Assembly (NCBI GenBank): GCA_017397605.1 | Contig: JAFQII010000016.1 | Location: 1 to 14,751 of the forward strand | Reading direction: 5' to 3' | DNA length: 14,751 nucleotides | Source: Clostridia bacterium | GTDB taxonomy: Bacteria; Bacillota; Clostridia; Oscillospirales; CAG-382 | Position numbers and translations under genes: made by a program | The notes under the pieces: generated by a model | The model's database searches: none | Seen by the model: only the letters and a program-made list of their open reading frames with translations | What the model was told of the DNA's origin: nothing | In this document: piece by piece, positions 1-6,614 of the stretch | Layout: every line of letters begins with the position of its first letter | Numbering within the stretch: the first letter of the stretch is position 1

Positions 1-663
1 CTTGAAGCAAGCGATGACATCAACGACGCTGCATATGCTCCGATCCTTGAGCTCATGAACGCTGTTGACGAATACATCCCGACTCCGGAGCGTAAGGCTG
101 ACCTCCCGTTCCTCATGCCGGTTGAAGACGTTATGACAATTACAGGCCGTGGTACAGTTGCTACAGGTCGTGTTGAGCGTGGTCAGATCAAGATGAACGA
201 GGAAGTTGAAATTGTCGGTATCTCCGAGACCCGCAAGACTGTTTGCACCGGTATCGAGATGTTCCGCAAACTCATGGACTACGCTGAAGCAGGCGACAAC
301 ATCGGCTGCTTGCTCCGTGGTATCCAGAAGAAAGAGATCGAAAGAGGTCAGGTTCTCTGCAAACCCGGCTCTGTAAAACCCCACACCAAGTTTGTTGGTC
401 AGGTTTACGTTCTCTCCGAAAAAGAGGGCGGCCGTCATAAGCCCTTCTTCTCCAACTACCGTCCCCAGTTCTACTTCAGAACCACCGACGTTACCGGCGT
501 TATCACCCTTCCCGAAGGCGTTGACATGTGCAAACCCGGCGACAACGTTGCTATGAACGTAGAGCTCATCACCCCCATCGCTATGGAGCAGAATCTCCGT
601 TTCGCTATCCGTGAGGGTGGCCGTACCGTTGGTTCGGGTGTCGTTACCGAGATCGTTGAGTAA
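1..663 (+). CDS. tuf: Elongation factor Tu, C-terminal part (5' end outside window)
   Basis: EF-Tu is the GTPase that delivers aminoacyl-tRNA to the ribosome. The open frame runs in from base 1, so the G domain is missing and about 220 residues remain, covering the end of domain I, domain II and domain III. Domain II is clear from [30 protein letters not shown] sequence, and domain III from the [23 protein letters not shown] block and the terminal [15 protein letters not shown]. Codon choice is more biased than in the downstream genes, as expected for a very highly expressed gene. The TAA stop is followed within about 20 bases by the FMN riboswitch, and no hairpin terminator lies between them. 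The family assignment is essentially certain; only the 5' truncation by the window edge limits it. Confidence 0.99.
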   Translation, partial: LEASDDINDAAYAPILELMNAVDEYIPTPERKADLPFLMPVEDVMTITGRGTVATGRVERGQIKMNEEVEIVGISETRKTVCTGIEMFRKLMDYAEAGDNIGCLLRGIQKKEIERGQVLCKPGSVKPHTKFVGQVYVLSEKEGGRHKPFFSNYRPQFYFRTTDVTGVITLPEGVDMCKPGDNVAMNVELITPIAMEQNLRFAIREGGRTVGSGVVTEIVE

Positions 664-682
664 TTTTTGACAATTTGATCAA

Positions 683-810
683 TATCGTTTCGGGGTTGGG
701 TGCGATTCCCTACCGGCAGTGACAGTCTGCGAGCAAAAGCGCAAGCTTTTGCAGGAACGGGTGCAATTCCCGTACCGACGGTAAAGTCCGGATGTGAGAA
801 ACGTGATACG
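683..810 (+). ncRNA. FMN riboswitch (RFN element)
   Basis: This mRNA aptamer binds flavin mononucleotide and shuts off riboflavin genes when FMN is plentiful. The conserved blocks appear in order: GGGTGCGATTCCCTACCGGC, CAGTGACAGTCTGCGAGC, GGTGCAATTCCCGTACCGAC and GGTAAAGTCCGGATG. The closing P1 helix pairs cgtttc near 686-691 with gaaacg near 798-803. The variable stem is an 8-bp hairpin with a GCAA loop (aaaagc/gctttt core, about 735-755). The downstream ribU gene supports the assignment. An intrinsic terminator at 825-854 is the likely expression platform, so control is probably by transcription attenuation. Confidence 0.97.
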
Positions 811-824
811 AATGCAAAGCTTTG

Positions 825-854
825 CGCCCCGTACTTTTTGTACGGGGCGTTTTT
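825..854 (+). terminator. Intrinsic terminator, FMN riboswitch expression platform
   Basis: A 10-bp perfect GC-rich stem (cgccccgtac with gtacggggcg) closes a TTTTT loop and is followed directly by a run of five T. It sits 15-20 bases after the riboswitch P1 helix and before the first gene, which is the usual place for an FMN-responsive terminator. A small perfect palindrome, gcaaagctttgc (813-824 or so), abuts its 5' arm and could take part in the alternative fold. Confidence 0.92.
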
Positions 855-881
855 GCGTGTTTTTAAGTGAGGAATACGATT

Positions 882-1268
882 ATGGAAAGCAACCCCCCAA
901 GATTTTCGATGTGTTTTGAGATCAAAAACCATACCTATCAAGAGATGCAGGATGCGTTCTTGTTTTATCAAAAAGCATTTGGTGCAAAAAAACTCAAGGA
1001 ATTTTTTCCGTATCAATCAGACGAAAACAATCTTCATATCATTATGGAAATTCATGGGATTGACATTCTTCTCCATCCGGGCGGAGATGACGCAAACCAA
1101 TGTGGAGGAAGTTGGGAGTTTGAACGCGAGGATGTACAAGGATTGCAAAACGCAATCAATGTGTTGTCAAAGTATGCGAGGTCGGTAAGAATGGAGTCGT
1201 GGCCGCACTGGCCGATCACAGCGTTTATTGTGGATAAGTATGGCGTTTCGTGGGCGTTACATAATTGA
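882..1268 (+). CDS. VOC / PhnB-like small protein under FMN riboswitch
   Basis: This is a 128-residue protein resembling PhnB-type members of the vicinal-oxygen-chelate (glyoxalase fold) superfamily. The supporting motifs are an AFLFYQKAFGAKKL helix (about residues 25-38), a strand pair HIIMEIHGIDILLHPG (52-67), and a C-terminal DKYGVSWALHN (118-128) of the kind that closes PhnB domains. The family includes metal-dependent and metal-free proteins, so the reaction cannot be inferred. The ATG at 882 was chosen because an AGTGAGGA purine stretch precedes it; a GTG at 867 is in frame but lies inside that stretch. The gene sits between the FMN riboswitch terminator and ribU, 19 bases ahead of ribU, so it should be co-transcribed and FMN-regulated. 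Its base and codon use is visibly more AT-rich than ribU or the genes beyond, suggesting a later arrival. Confidence 0.82.
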   Translation: MESNPPRFSMCFEIKNHTYQEMQDAFLFYQKAFGAKKLKEFFPYQSDENNLHIIMEIHGIDILLHPGGDDANQCGGSWEFEREDVQGLQNAINVLSKYARSVRMESWPHWPITAFIVDKYGVSWALHN

Positions 1269-1287
1269 TTTTCTGAAAAGGTAACAT

Positions 1288-1875
1288 ATGAAACATAAAA
1301 TGACTCCGCGCGCACTCGCCATGACGGCGATGCTCGGCGCGCTTGCTTCGGTATTGATGTTTGTGCAATTTCCGATCCCGTTTTTGATTCCGTCGTTTAT
1401 CGAGATGGATGTGTCGGAGCTCCCTTCGCTGATCGCATCCTTTGCGCTCGGCCCGTGGTACGGTGTCGCGGTCTGTTTGATCAAAAATCTGGTGCATGCA
1501 ACCGTGACGACGACGGGCGGTGTGGGCGAGATCTCCAATTTTTTGCTCGGTGCGGCGTTTGTTTTGCCCGCGGGGTATTTTTACTGCTACAAAAAGAACC
1601 GCATCGGCGCGCTTTTGGGAAGCATTGTCGGCGCGCTCGTTTCTGCGGCGCTCAGCTTTCCGATCAACCTTTATCTGACGTACCCGATCTACACGCAGTT
1701 TATGCCGCTGGAGGCGATCCTCGGCATGTACCGGGAGCTTATCCCGTCTGTGGATTCGCTGGAAATGTGCCTGCTTGTGTTTAACGTGCCGTTTAACGTG
1801 CTCAAGGGCGGGCTCGTGACCGCGCTCACGTTTTTGGTCTACAAGCCGCTGTCGCGGTTTATCAAGGGGAAGTAA
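1288..1875 (+). CDS. ribU: Riboflavin ECF transporter S component RibU
   Basis: RibU is the membrane substrate-binding subunit that captures riboflavin and works with the shared ECF energy-coupling module (EcfA, EcfA', EcfT), which is not in this window. The 195-residue protein has about six hydrophobic helices. It shows the N-terminal ALAMTAMLGALASVLMF helix used by S components to contact EcfT, the MDVSELPSLIASFALGPWYG segment (residues 40-59), and the RibU-type GEISNFLLG motif (80-88). Length is normal for the family. The ATG is preceded by AAAAGG at suitable spacing. The upstream FMN riboswitch independently supports the substrate. The TAA stop is part of a hairpin (1873-1893). Confidence 0.95.
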   Translation: MKHKMTPRALAMTAMLGALASVLMFVQFPIPFLIPSFIEMDVSELPSLIASFALGPWYGVAVCLIKNLVHATVTTTGGVGEISNFLLGAAFVLPAGYFYCYKKNRIGALLGSIVGALVSAALSFPINLYLTYPIYTQFMPLEAILGMYRELIPSVDSLEMCLLVFNVPFNVLKGGLVTALTFLVYKPLSRFIKGK

Positions 1876-2034
1876 GGGGACGTTGTCCCCTTAAACCCCA
1901 ACCAAAGGAACTTTTTGAAAAAAGTTCCTTTGGAATCTTCAAAAACTTTTCATGCCCGAAAACTATCGTTTTCGGCACAAGATTTTCTTTGGAGATTCTT
2001 AAGAACCTTTCTTCTAAAAAGAAAGGTTCTTAAG
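1873..2034. repeat. Composite hairpin repeat cluster A
   Basis: Four inverted repeats stand in a row between ribU and the lipoprotein gene. H1 (1873-1893) pairs TAAGGGGAC with GTCCCCTTA around GTT and includes the ribU stop codon. H2 (1902-1933) is a perfect 15-bp stem, CCAAAGGAACTTTTT with its complement around GA. H3 (1956-1975) pairs CCGAAAAC with GTTTTCGG around TATC. H4 (1998-2034) is a perfect 16-bp stem, CTTAAGAACCTTTCTT with its complement around CTAAA. The linkers tcaaaaactttt (1939-1950) and agattttctttggag (1980-1994) recur exactly in cluster C. None of these stems is followed by a proper T-run, so they are not ordinary terminators. They may be a dispersed REP- or MITE-like family; the function is unknown. 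Confidence 0.8.
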
Positions 2035-2048
2035 CGTGTCCCCCTGCC

Positions 2049-2073
2049 GCACATCGCAAGATGTGCTTTTTTT
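2049..2073 (+). terminator. Intrinsic terminator before lipoprotein promoter
   Basis: A 7-bp stem, gcacatc with gatgtgc, is capped by a GCAA tetraloop and followed by seven T. This is a compact intrinsic terminator that would end transcription coming from the riboswitch-VOC-ribU unit. It lies immediately upstream of the sigma-A promoter at 2075-2103 and so isolates the two transcription units. Confidence 0.87.
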
Positions 2074-2074
2074 A

Positions 2075-2103
2075 TTGACAAAATAAGGCAAAGCCATTAT
2101 AAT
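2075..2103 (+). promoter_or_regulatory. Consensus sigma-A promoter for lipoprotein / LRR-dockerin unit
   Basis: A perfect TTGACA (2075-2080) and a perfect TATAAT (2098-2103) are separated by 17 bases. The promoter lies 33 bases upstream of the ATG at 2137 and directly after a terminator. Matching both hexamers exactly suggests strong constitutive transcription. No obvious operator palindrome overlaps it. Confidence 0.92.
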
Positions 2104-2136
2104 ATACTCAAACAAACTCCCGAAAGGAGAACCGCG

Positions 2137-4731
2137 ATGAAATTGAGATTCTTTGCACTTCTGCTTGCGTTTGCCTTTTTGCTGGCTGCGTGCGGTGAAA
2201 GCGGAGAAAATTCCGAGTTGTCGATTCCAAGCAAGGCGGAAAGCAGTACGGAGACGAGTGAAACGGTGCAACGCAAGGACATGATCACATTTGGCGAACA
2301 AAAATATGAGGTGCTCGGCGTCAACGTAGAACCGGACGCGGAGGGCGTGTACATTTATACGCGCGACGGCGCGGAAGCGTACGCGGCGGAGGGTGACTAT
2401 ACCGATTATGCGGTGGTCAATACGGCGGTCGTTGCGATCGGCGTGCGCCCGATGATCCCCGCAAACGGCTACGTCGTGCGCATCGTTGGCAAACAGCCCG
2501 CAGAAACGATTGCGCTCGGCACGCGTTCGACGTACAAGAGCGCGCCCGAATATATCCCCGAGCGTTACGTCCGCTTTGGCGACACGATCGTCGAGGTGGG
2601 ATACAAAAACACGACGCGCACGGTGGAAGTGACGGGCTTTGTGTTTGACGGCGGCTGGTACGCCGATTCCACCTGCGGCAATATCTGGGGCTTGGAGATC
2701 GCGGTCGACAAGGACGGAAAAGTCGTGACGGTCAATCCGTCGAGTCTGGAAACGTCTGGCAACACCCCGATTCCCGAGGACGGTTATGTTTTGTCCGTCG
2801 GCGCGGGCACGACGCTGGAGCGCATGCTCCGCACCGTCAAGGTGGGTGACACCGCGGAATTTGTCGAGCAGCCGCAGGTCTATACGGCAAAACGTTACGC
2901 ACTGGGCGCAAAGAACGAAGCGAAAGCGGACAGCATTGTGCAGTATAACCGCGCGTACGGCGACAAAACGCCCGCGGCGGAGCGCGTGACCGAGGTTGTC
3001 GTGGACAAGGACGGCACGGTCATCGGTGTGTACGCAAATTCGACCGGTAACACCGAGATTCCCGAGGGCGGCTATGTGCTGGTCGCGTCGGGTACGGCGA
3101 TGGATTCGCCCGCCTCGGTTGCAAAAATCGGCACAAAGGTCGGCTTGGAGAGCACTTACGCATTTTGGCTGATCGAAAACCCTGCATCGGTCGCGGAGCG
3201 TTGCCAAAACGACCTCGTTGCGATGAGCGAGTCCTACAGCGAAGCAGAAAAAACGCTGACGCATATCGATTTCGCCGCGGCAAAGGCGGTGCTGCAGGAT
3301 GCGGCGGCGACCGTGGCGTCGTTTGGCAGTGATCCGACGGAGGAGTCGCTTCTGACCGCGATGGAACAGCTTGAAAACGCACGTGTTCTGCTGATTCCCT
3401 GCTTGACCTTGCAAAACCGCGAGGCGTGGGTGACGATCGGCGAGCTGAATTATGACGGTTCCTATCTGTTGCATTACACCGACGAAGCGGACGTGGAGTA
3501 CGCGGTCAAGTTTGCAAAGCGCATGGGCTTGAACACATTGATCATCGACAACTGCATGTTTGGCTACGCGGCATATCCGTCGGAGGTTGAGGGCATGGTC
3601 ATGCTCCCCGAGCTGAACGGCTTTGACATCGTCGGTGCGTTTGCGCACGCGTGCAAGCTGGAGGGCATGCGTCTGATCATCATGGTCAACGGTTTTTCGA
3701 CCGCACCCGCATCAAAGACGTATCCGGAGGAGCATTTTACCAATCTGTACAAGGATTGCCTGATGGTGTCCAAAAAGGGAAATACCGTCGACGCGACGGG
3801 CGGCATGACATTGGAGCCGTCCGAACCCGCCGTGCAGGCGTTTAACCTTGCGATCGCAAAAGAGCTTGCGACCAAATACGACATTGCGGGCATGCAGGTG
3901 GACTATATCCGCTACCCGCTGCCGATCTATTATCAAGTGAACAACTACGAGGATTTTGGCTATGACAGCCCTGTCGCAGAGGCGTTTGAAGAGGCGTGCG
4001 GCAGAGATCCCAAGACGCTTTCGATCACGACGGAGCTTTGGGGCGTGTGGTGTTCCTACCGCCGCGACGTCATCAGCAATTATGCCAAGATGTTTTACGA
4101 AGCGGTCAAGGAAGTCGACAGTTCCTTAGAGGTCAGCTTTACCTGCTTTGCGGACTACGATGACAGACAAAAATACGTCTATCAGGACGTCGAAAAATGG
4201 GCAGAGAACGGCTATGCAGACGCGATTTACACCATGATCTACGGCTCGACGACCGAGTATCAGCGCGACTATGCCGAGGAGACCGCAGTCATCGCGGACT
4301 ATGCGGGCTACCGTCTCGGCGTGGGCATGTACGTCCGCGCGACCGAGGAATCGATCATCGAACAGCTCTATATGCCGTATGAATTTTTGTCCGAGGGCCC
4401 GTCCTGCTTTACCCTGCGTTACATTGCAACCTGCGGCTACGACGATGCGATCCGCGACGCGTTCCGCTTGCAGGCAACTCCTAAGGGACAAGGCGAGATG
4501 ACGACCAAGGCGGCGTTTGATTTCTTGCGCACACGTGTGGAACAGCTGGAGTTCCTCTATCCGGACGAGCCGTGGCTTGAGACGCTGGAGACACAGCTCC
4601 TCTGGGCAGAATCCGATACGGACAGCGCAGAGTGCCTGGAAATGCTTTTGGACGAGATGGAATTTGAAAGCAAAACGCTCGCCGATGCCCTGGCAAAGGA
4701 TTTTGCATACGCTCTGCGTTTTGTAAGCTAA
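2137..4731 (+). CDS. Lipoprotein with GHL10-type glycoside-hydrolase-like domain
   Basis: An 864-residue exported lipoprotein. The signal peptide MKLRFFALLLAFAFLLAAC ends in a lipobox LAAC with Cys19 as the lipidated residue. The N-terminal part (about 45-345) has three related segments, each ending in an IPxxGYV motif (MIPANGYVV at 106, PIPEDGYVL at 211, EIPEGGYVL at 307). A helical spacer follows (350-420). Residues 425-780 resemble the GHL10/DUF187 TIM-barrel family: GLNTLIIDNC (464-473), EGMRLIIMVNGF (509-520), GMQVDYIRYP (585-594) and ENGYADAIYTMIYG (690-703). Some members of that family, such as E. coli DigH/YddW, cleave peptidoglycan glycan strands; the substrate here is unknown. A helical tail ends the protein. 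The ATG at 2137 has AAAGGAGA upstream, follows a promoter, and gives a clean signal peptide. The frame is open further upstream, but only through repeat DNA. It probably forms an operon with the LRR-dockerin gene 24 bases downstream. Confidence 0.85.
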   Translation: MKLRFFALLLAFAFLLAACGESGENSELSIPSKAESSTETSETVQRKDMITFGEQKYEVLGVNVEPDAEGVYIYTRDGAEAYAAEGDYTDYAVVNTAVVAIGVRPMIPANGYVVRIVGKQPAETIALGTRSTYKSAPEYIPERYVRFGDTIVEVGYKNTTRTVEVTGFVFDGGWYADSTCGNIWGLEIAVDKDGKVVTVNPSSLETSGNTPIPEDGYVLSVGAGTTLERMLRTVKVGDTAEFVEQPQVYTAKRYALGAKNEAKADSIVQYNRAYGDKTPAAERVTEVVVDKDGTVIGVYANSTGNTEIPEGGYVLVASGTAMDSPASVAKIGTKVGLESTYAFWLIENPASVAERCQNDLVAMSESYSEAEKTLTHIDFAAAKAVLQDAAATVASFGSDPTEESLLTAMEQLENARVLLIPCLTLQNREAWVTIGELNYDGSYLLHYTDEADVEYAVKFAKRMGLNTLIIDNCMFGYAAYPSEVEGMVMLPELNGFDIVGAFAHACKLEGMRLIIMVNGFSTAPASKTYPEEHFTNLYKDCLMVSKKGNTVDATGGMTLEPSEPAVQAFNLAIAKELATKYDIAGMQVDYIRYPLPIYYQVNNYEDFGYDSPVAEAFEEACGRDPKTLSITTELWGVWCSYRRDVISNYAKMFYEAVKEVDSSLEVSFTCFADYDDRQKYVYQDVEKWAENGYADAIYTMIYGSTTEYQRDYAEETAVIADYAGYRLGVGMYVRATEESIIEQLYMPYEFLSEGPSCFTLRYIATCGYDDAIRDAFRLQATPKGQGEMTTKAAFDFLRTRVEQLEFLYPDEPWLETLETQLLWAESDTDSAECLEMLLDEMEFESKTLADALAKDFAYALRFVS

Positions 4732-4755
4732 AAAGGAAGCAGCGAGGTTGTTGTC

Positions 4756-6123
4756 TTGAAAAGAGTCTGGTCGATCCTTCTTTCGATATGTGTGCTGGCA
4801 AGCGTTCTGCCATTGGGCGCGCCGGCGCAAACAAGTGAATTTTCCTATGCGGTCTATAACGGCAATGCGACGATCACAAAATATAACGGCGCGGGCGGAG
4901 ACGTCGAGCTTCCGTCCGTGATCGAAGGGTATCCCGTTGTTGCCATTGGCGAAAAAGCGTTTGCCGGCTGTACGGCGCTGACGAGCGTGGTCATTCCCGA
5001 AGGCGTCACGGCGATCGGCTTTCGTGCTTTTTACGGCTGCAGCAATTTGCTGGAAGTTGACACGCCCGAAACGTTGACCGTCATCGAGCGAAACGCGTTC
5101 CAGGATTGCTATCGTCTGTTGGATTTCTATTTTCCCGACGCGCTGACGAGCATCGGCGAGTTTGCGTTTGGGTTCTGCGTCTCGCTGACAAGGGTGGTGA
5201 TTCCGTCCGGCGTGGAGCAAATGGGACGCGGCGTGTTTGACAACTGTCAGTCGCTTGCCGAGATCTACTGCTATTTTACGGAGATTCCCGATACTTGGCA
5301 CGCCAAGTGGAACGAGTACTGCGACGCGACAGTGTATATCATCGATGACGGCGAAGACCCTGTCAACGTCTTGCAGTACACGGTCGAGGACGGCGAGGCA
5401 ACCGTCGTAGGCATTCAGGACGCGGTCGGTGAGCTTGTGATTCCCGCAGAATATGAGGGGTGTCCCGTGACGGCAATCGGTTCGTATGCGTTTTTGAGTT
5501 GCAAGGGGTTGACGGGTGTCGTGATTCCCGAGGGCGTGACGAGCATCGGGGAAGGTGCGTTTGGCGGGTGTTCCTCGCTGAAAAGCATTACCTTGCCGAG
5601 CAGTCTCAAAACCATCGGCGCATCCGCTTTTTCCCGCTGTGCAATGACGAGCCTTGTGCTTCCCGAAGGAGTGGAGTCCATCGGGGAGTGGGCGTTTACG
5701 GAATGCTACGCATTGAAAAATGTCTTGATTCCCGGCAGTGCGGCAAGCATGGGCGGCTATGTATTCTTTGGCTGTAAGTCGCTCAAAAATATTTATTGCA
5801 GTGCGGAATCACAACCCGAGGGCTGGAGTGAGGATTGGGAGCACGATGTCTATCTTCCGGTGCATTGGGGCGTTGACGAACTGCCTTCCGGGTACGGCGA
5901 CGTGAACGAGGATGGAAAGATCAACAGCGCGGACGTGACGAGATTGCTTCGCTATCTTGCCAACCGCAATCCGCAGACGGGTGTGTCGAGTGTGACGGTC
6001 GGTATCGGCGCGGACTGTAACGGCGATGGCAAAATCAACAGCGCGGACGTGACGCGGCTGCTTCGCTACCTTGCCAACCGCAACCCCCAGACGGGCGAGT
6101 CGGACATTGAATTGGGAGCGTAA
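4756..6123 (+). CDS. Secreted BspA-type leucine-rich repeat protein with C-terminal dockerin
   Basis: A 455-residue secreted protein. The signal peptide is MKRVWSILLSICVLASVLPLGAPAQ. Two homologous LRR_5/BspA-like blocks follow (about 28-195 and 207-370), with IG..AF.GC..L..V.IPEGV repeats. Each block opens with a Y-V-GxATI strand and closes with an IYC....P..W segment, so the protein arose by internal duplication. A type I dockerin fills 381-446. Its two calcium loops, DVNEDGKINSAD (382-393) and DCNGDGKINSAD (420-431), each run into the same VTRLLRYLANRNPQTG. Dockerins bind cohesin modules on scaffoldins or cell surfaces; BspA-like repeats usually mediate binding. No catalytic domain is visible. 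The TTG start at 4756 is favoured by the signal peptide and GCGAGG 8 bases upstream. The gene is 24 bases after the lipoprotein gene and likely co-transcribed. The cohesin partner lies outside the window. Confidence 0.9.
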   Translation: MKRVWSILLSICVLASVLPLGAPAQTSEFSYAVYNGNATITKYNGAGGDVELPSVIEGYPVVAIGEKAFAGCTALTSVVIPEGVTAIGFRAFYGCSNLLEVDTPETLTVIERNAFQDCYRLLDFYFPDALTSIGEFAFGFCVSLTRVVIPSGVEQMGRGVFDNCQSLAEIYCYFTEIPDTWHAKWNEYCDATVYIIDDGEDPVNVLQYTVEDGEATVVGIQDAVGELVIPAEYEGCPVTAIGSYAFLSCKGLTGVVIPEGVTSIGEGAFGGCSSLKSITLPSSLKTIGASAFSRCAMTSLVLPEGVESIGEWAFTECYALKNVLIPGSAASMGGYVFFGCKSLKNIYCSAESQPEGWSEDWEHDVYLPVHWGVDELPSGYGDVNEDGKINSADVTRLLRYLANRNPQTGVSSVTVGIGADCNGDGKINSADVTRLLRYLANRNPQTGESDIELGA

Positions 6124-6180
6124 CACGACTTCAAAAGATCTTGCAACGATATGCGCTTTGCAGAGTAAATAAGAACGTAA

Positions 6181-6212
6181 AAAAGGGGGCTTTTTGAAAA
6201 AAGTCCCCTTTT
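6181..6212 (+). terminator. Hairpin after LRR-dockerin gene (H2 module), possible terminator
   Basis: A 15-bp stem, AAAAGGGGGCTTTTT with AAAAAGTCCCCTTTT (one G-T wobble), closes around GA. The apex cTTTTTgaAAAAAg is the same as in the hairpin at 1902-1933, but the lower stem differs and still pairs. The 3' arm ends in TTTT, so it could terminate transcription of the LRR-dockerin gene, whose stop is 58 bases upstream. The stretch 6124-6180 holds nothing else recognisable. Confidence 0.55.
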
Positions 6213-6353
6213 AAAAAACCCAAAAAACACAGTGCCCGACACTTGCTTGTCGTGGAACGAAAAACATCAAACCGCATCCAACAGCCAAAGAATGTCCACG
6301 TGCAAAAATCTTTGCCAACAGCTTGACCTCATAGTCCGTGACAAAGCGTGTGC

Positions 6354-6407
6354 CTGCTTCGCTATCTTGCGGATTTTGATCCCGCGACGGGTACGTCGAG
6401 TGTCGTG
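6354..6407 (+). pseudogene. Dockerin fragment relic
   Basis: Translation from 6354 gives LLRYLADFDPATGTSSVV, which matches the end of a dockerin repeat (LLRYLANRNPQTGVSSV in the first repeat of the intact gene). At DNA level tgcttcgctatcttgc (6355-6370) is identical to 5945-5960, and the following 40 bases align without gaps but are diverged. The frame is stopped by TGA just upstream (6339-6341), no calcium loop or start precedes it, and the frame runs on into repeat DNA. It is best read as the remnant of a second dockerin gene or of a duplicated dockerin end. A chance match is unlikely, but the original gene cannot be identified. Confidence 0.6.
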
Positions 6408-6561
6408 TCAGGTAAACAAACGCAGGGGCGCGCATTGCGCGCCCTTACTTTATCTCCGAAAACGTCAGTTTTCGGCATAAAGTTTTGAGGGGATAGACCT
6501 CGTCTGCGACGAGCTCAAAGGGGGACTTTTTTAAAAGTTCCCCTTAAACGTTCTCTCTATC

Positions 6562-6589
6562 ACATTTCTGCCATTCCCCGCATATAGTA
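6562..6589 (+). promoter_or_regulatory. Possible sporulation mother-cell (sigma-K/E-like) promoter
   Basis: CATATAGTA at 6581-6589 fits the CATAnnnTA -10 motif of sigma-K promoters, and an ACA at 6562-6564 lies 16 bases upstream where the short sigma-K -35 (AC) is expected. The start codon is 25 bases downstream with AAAGGAG in front of it. No good sigma-A hexamers were seen here. The motif is short and could be chance. It is reported because the gene behind it encodes a SpoIID-like protein without a signal peptide. Confidence 0.3.
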
Positions 6590-6614
6590 ACAACAAGGGA
6601 AAGGAGCGACTTAC

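Larger units (their letters stand above)
6181..6545. repeat. Composite hairpin repeat cluster B, interrupted
   Basis: This cluster occupies most of the 491-base gene-free stretch 6124-6614. It holds the H2-type hairpin at 6181-6212 and a degenerate H3-type start, cccgacac, at 6235-6242. About 180 bases without repeat modules follow, including a dockerin relic. The modules then resume: GGGCGCGC/GCGCGCCC around ATT (6426-6444), CCGAAAAC/GTTTTCGG around GTCA (6456-6475), CTCGTC/GACGAG around TGC (6499-6513) and a 13-bp AAGGGGGACTTTT stem around TT (6518-6545, one wobble). Several stems match modules in clusters A and C. The break suggests that one ancestral cluster was split by inserted or retained gene debris. 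Confidence 0.7.

Noticed and set aside
667..686. TTGACA as a possible promoter for the riboswitch transcript
   Set aside because: No acceptable -10 lies 16-18 bases downstream; that position is already inside the aptamer.
1915..2136. In-frame upstream extension of the lipoprotein reading frame by 74 codons
   Set aside because: It would run through repeat hairpins, a terminator and the consensus promoter, and it would bury the signal peptide. The ATG at 2137 with AAAGGAGA is the proper start.
2014..3648. Long minus-strand open frame (544 codons) opposite the lipoprotein gene
   Set aside because: Arg/His-rich composition typical of an antisense shadow of GC-rich codons, no recognisable domain, and a clear gene on the other strand.
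4126..5301. Minus-strand open frame of 391 codons across two plus-strand genes
   Set aside because: It spans the junction of two well-supported genes and shows shadow composition without motifs.
6211..6480. Short frames on both strands in the 6.2-6.5 kb spacer
   Set aside because: They cross hairpin modules, have no ribosome binding site and match no family. Only the dockerin relic frame is meaningful, and it is broken.
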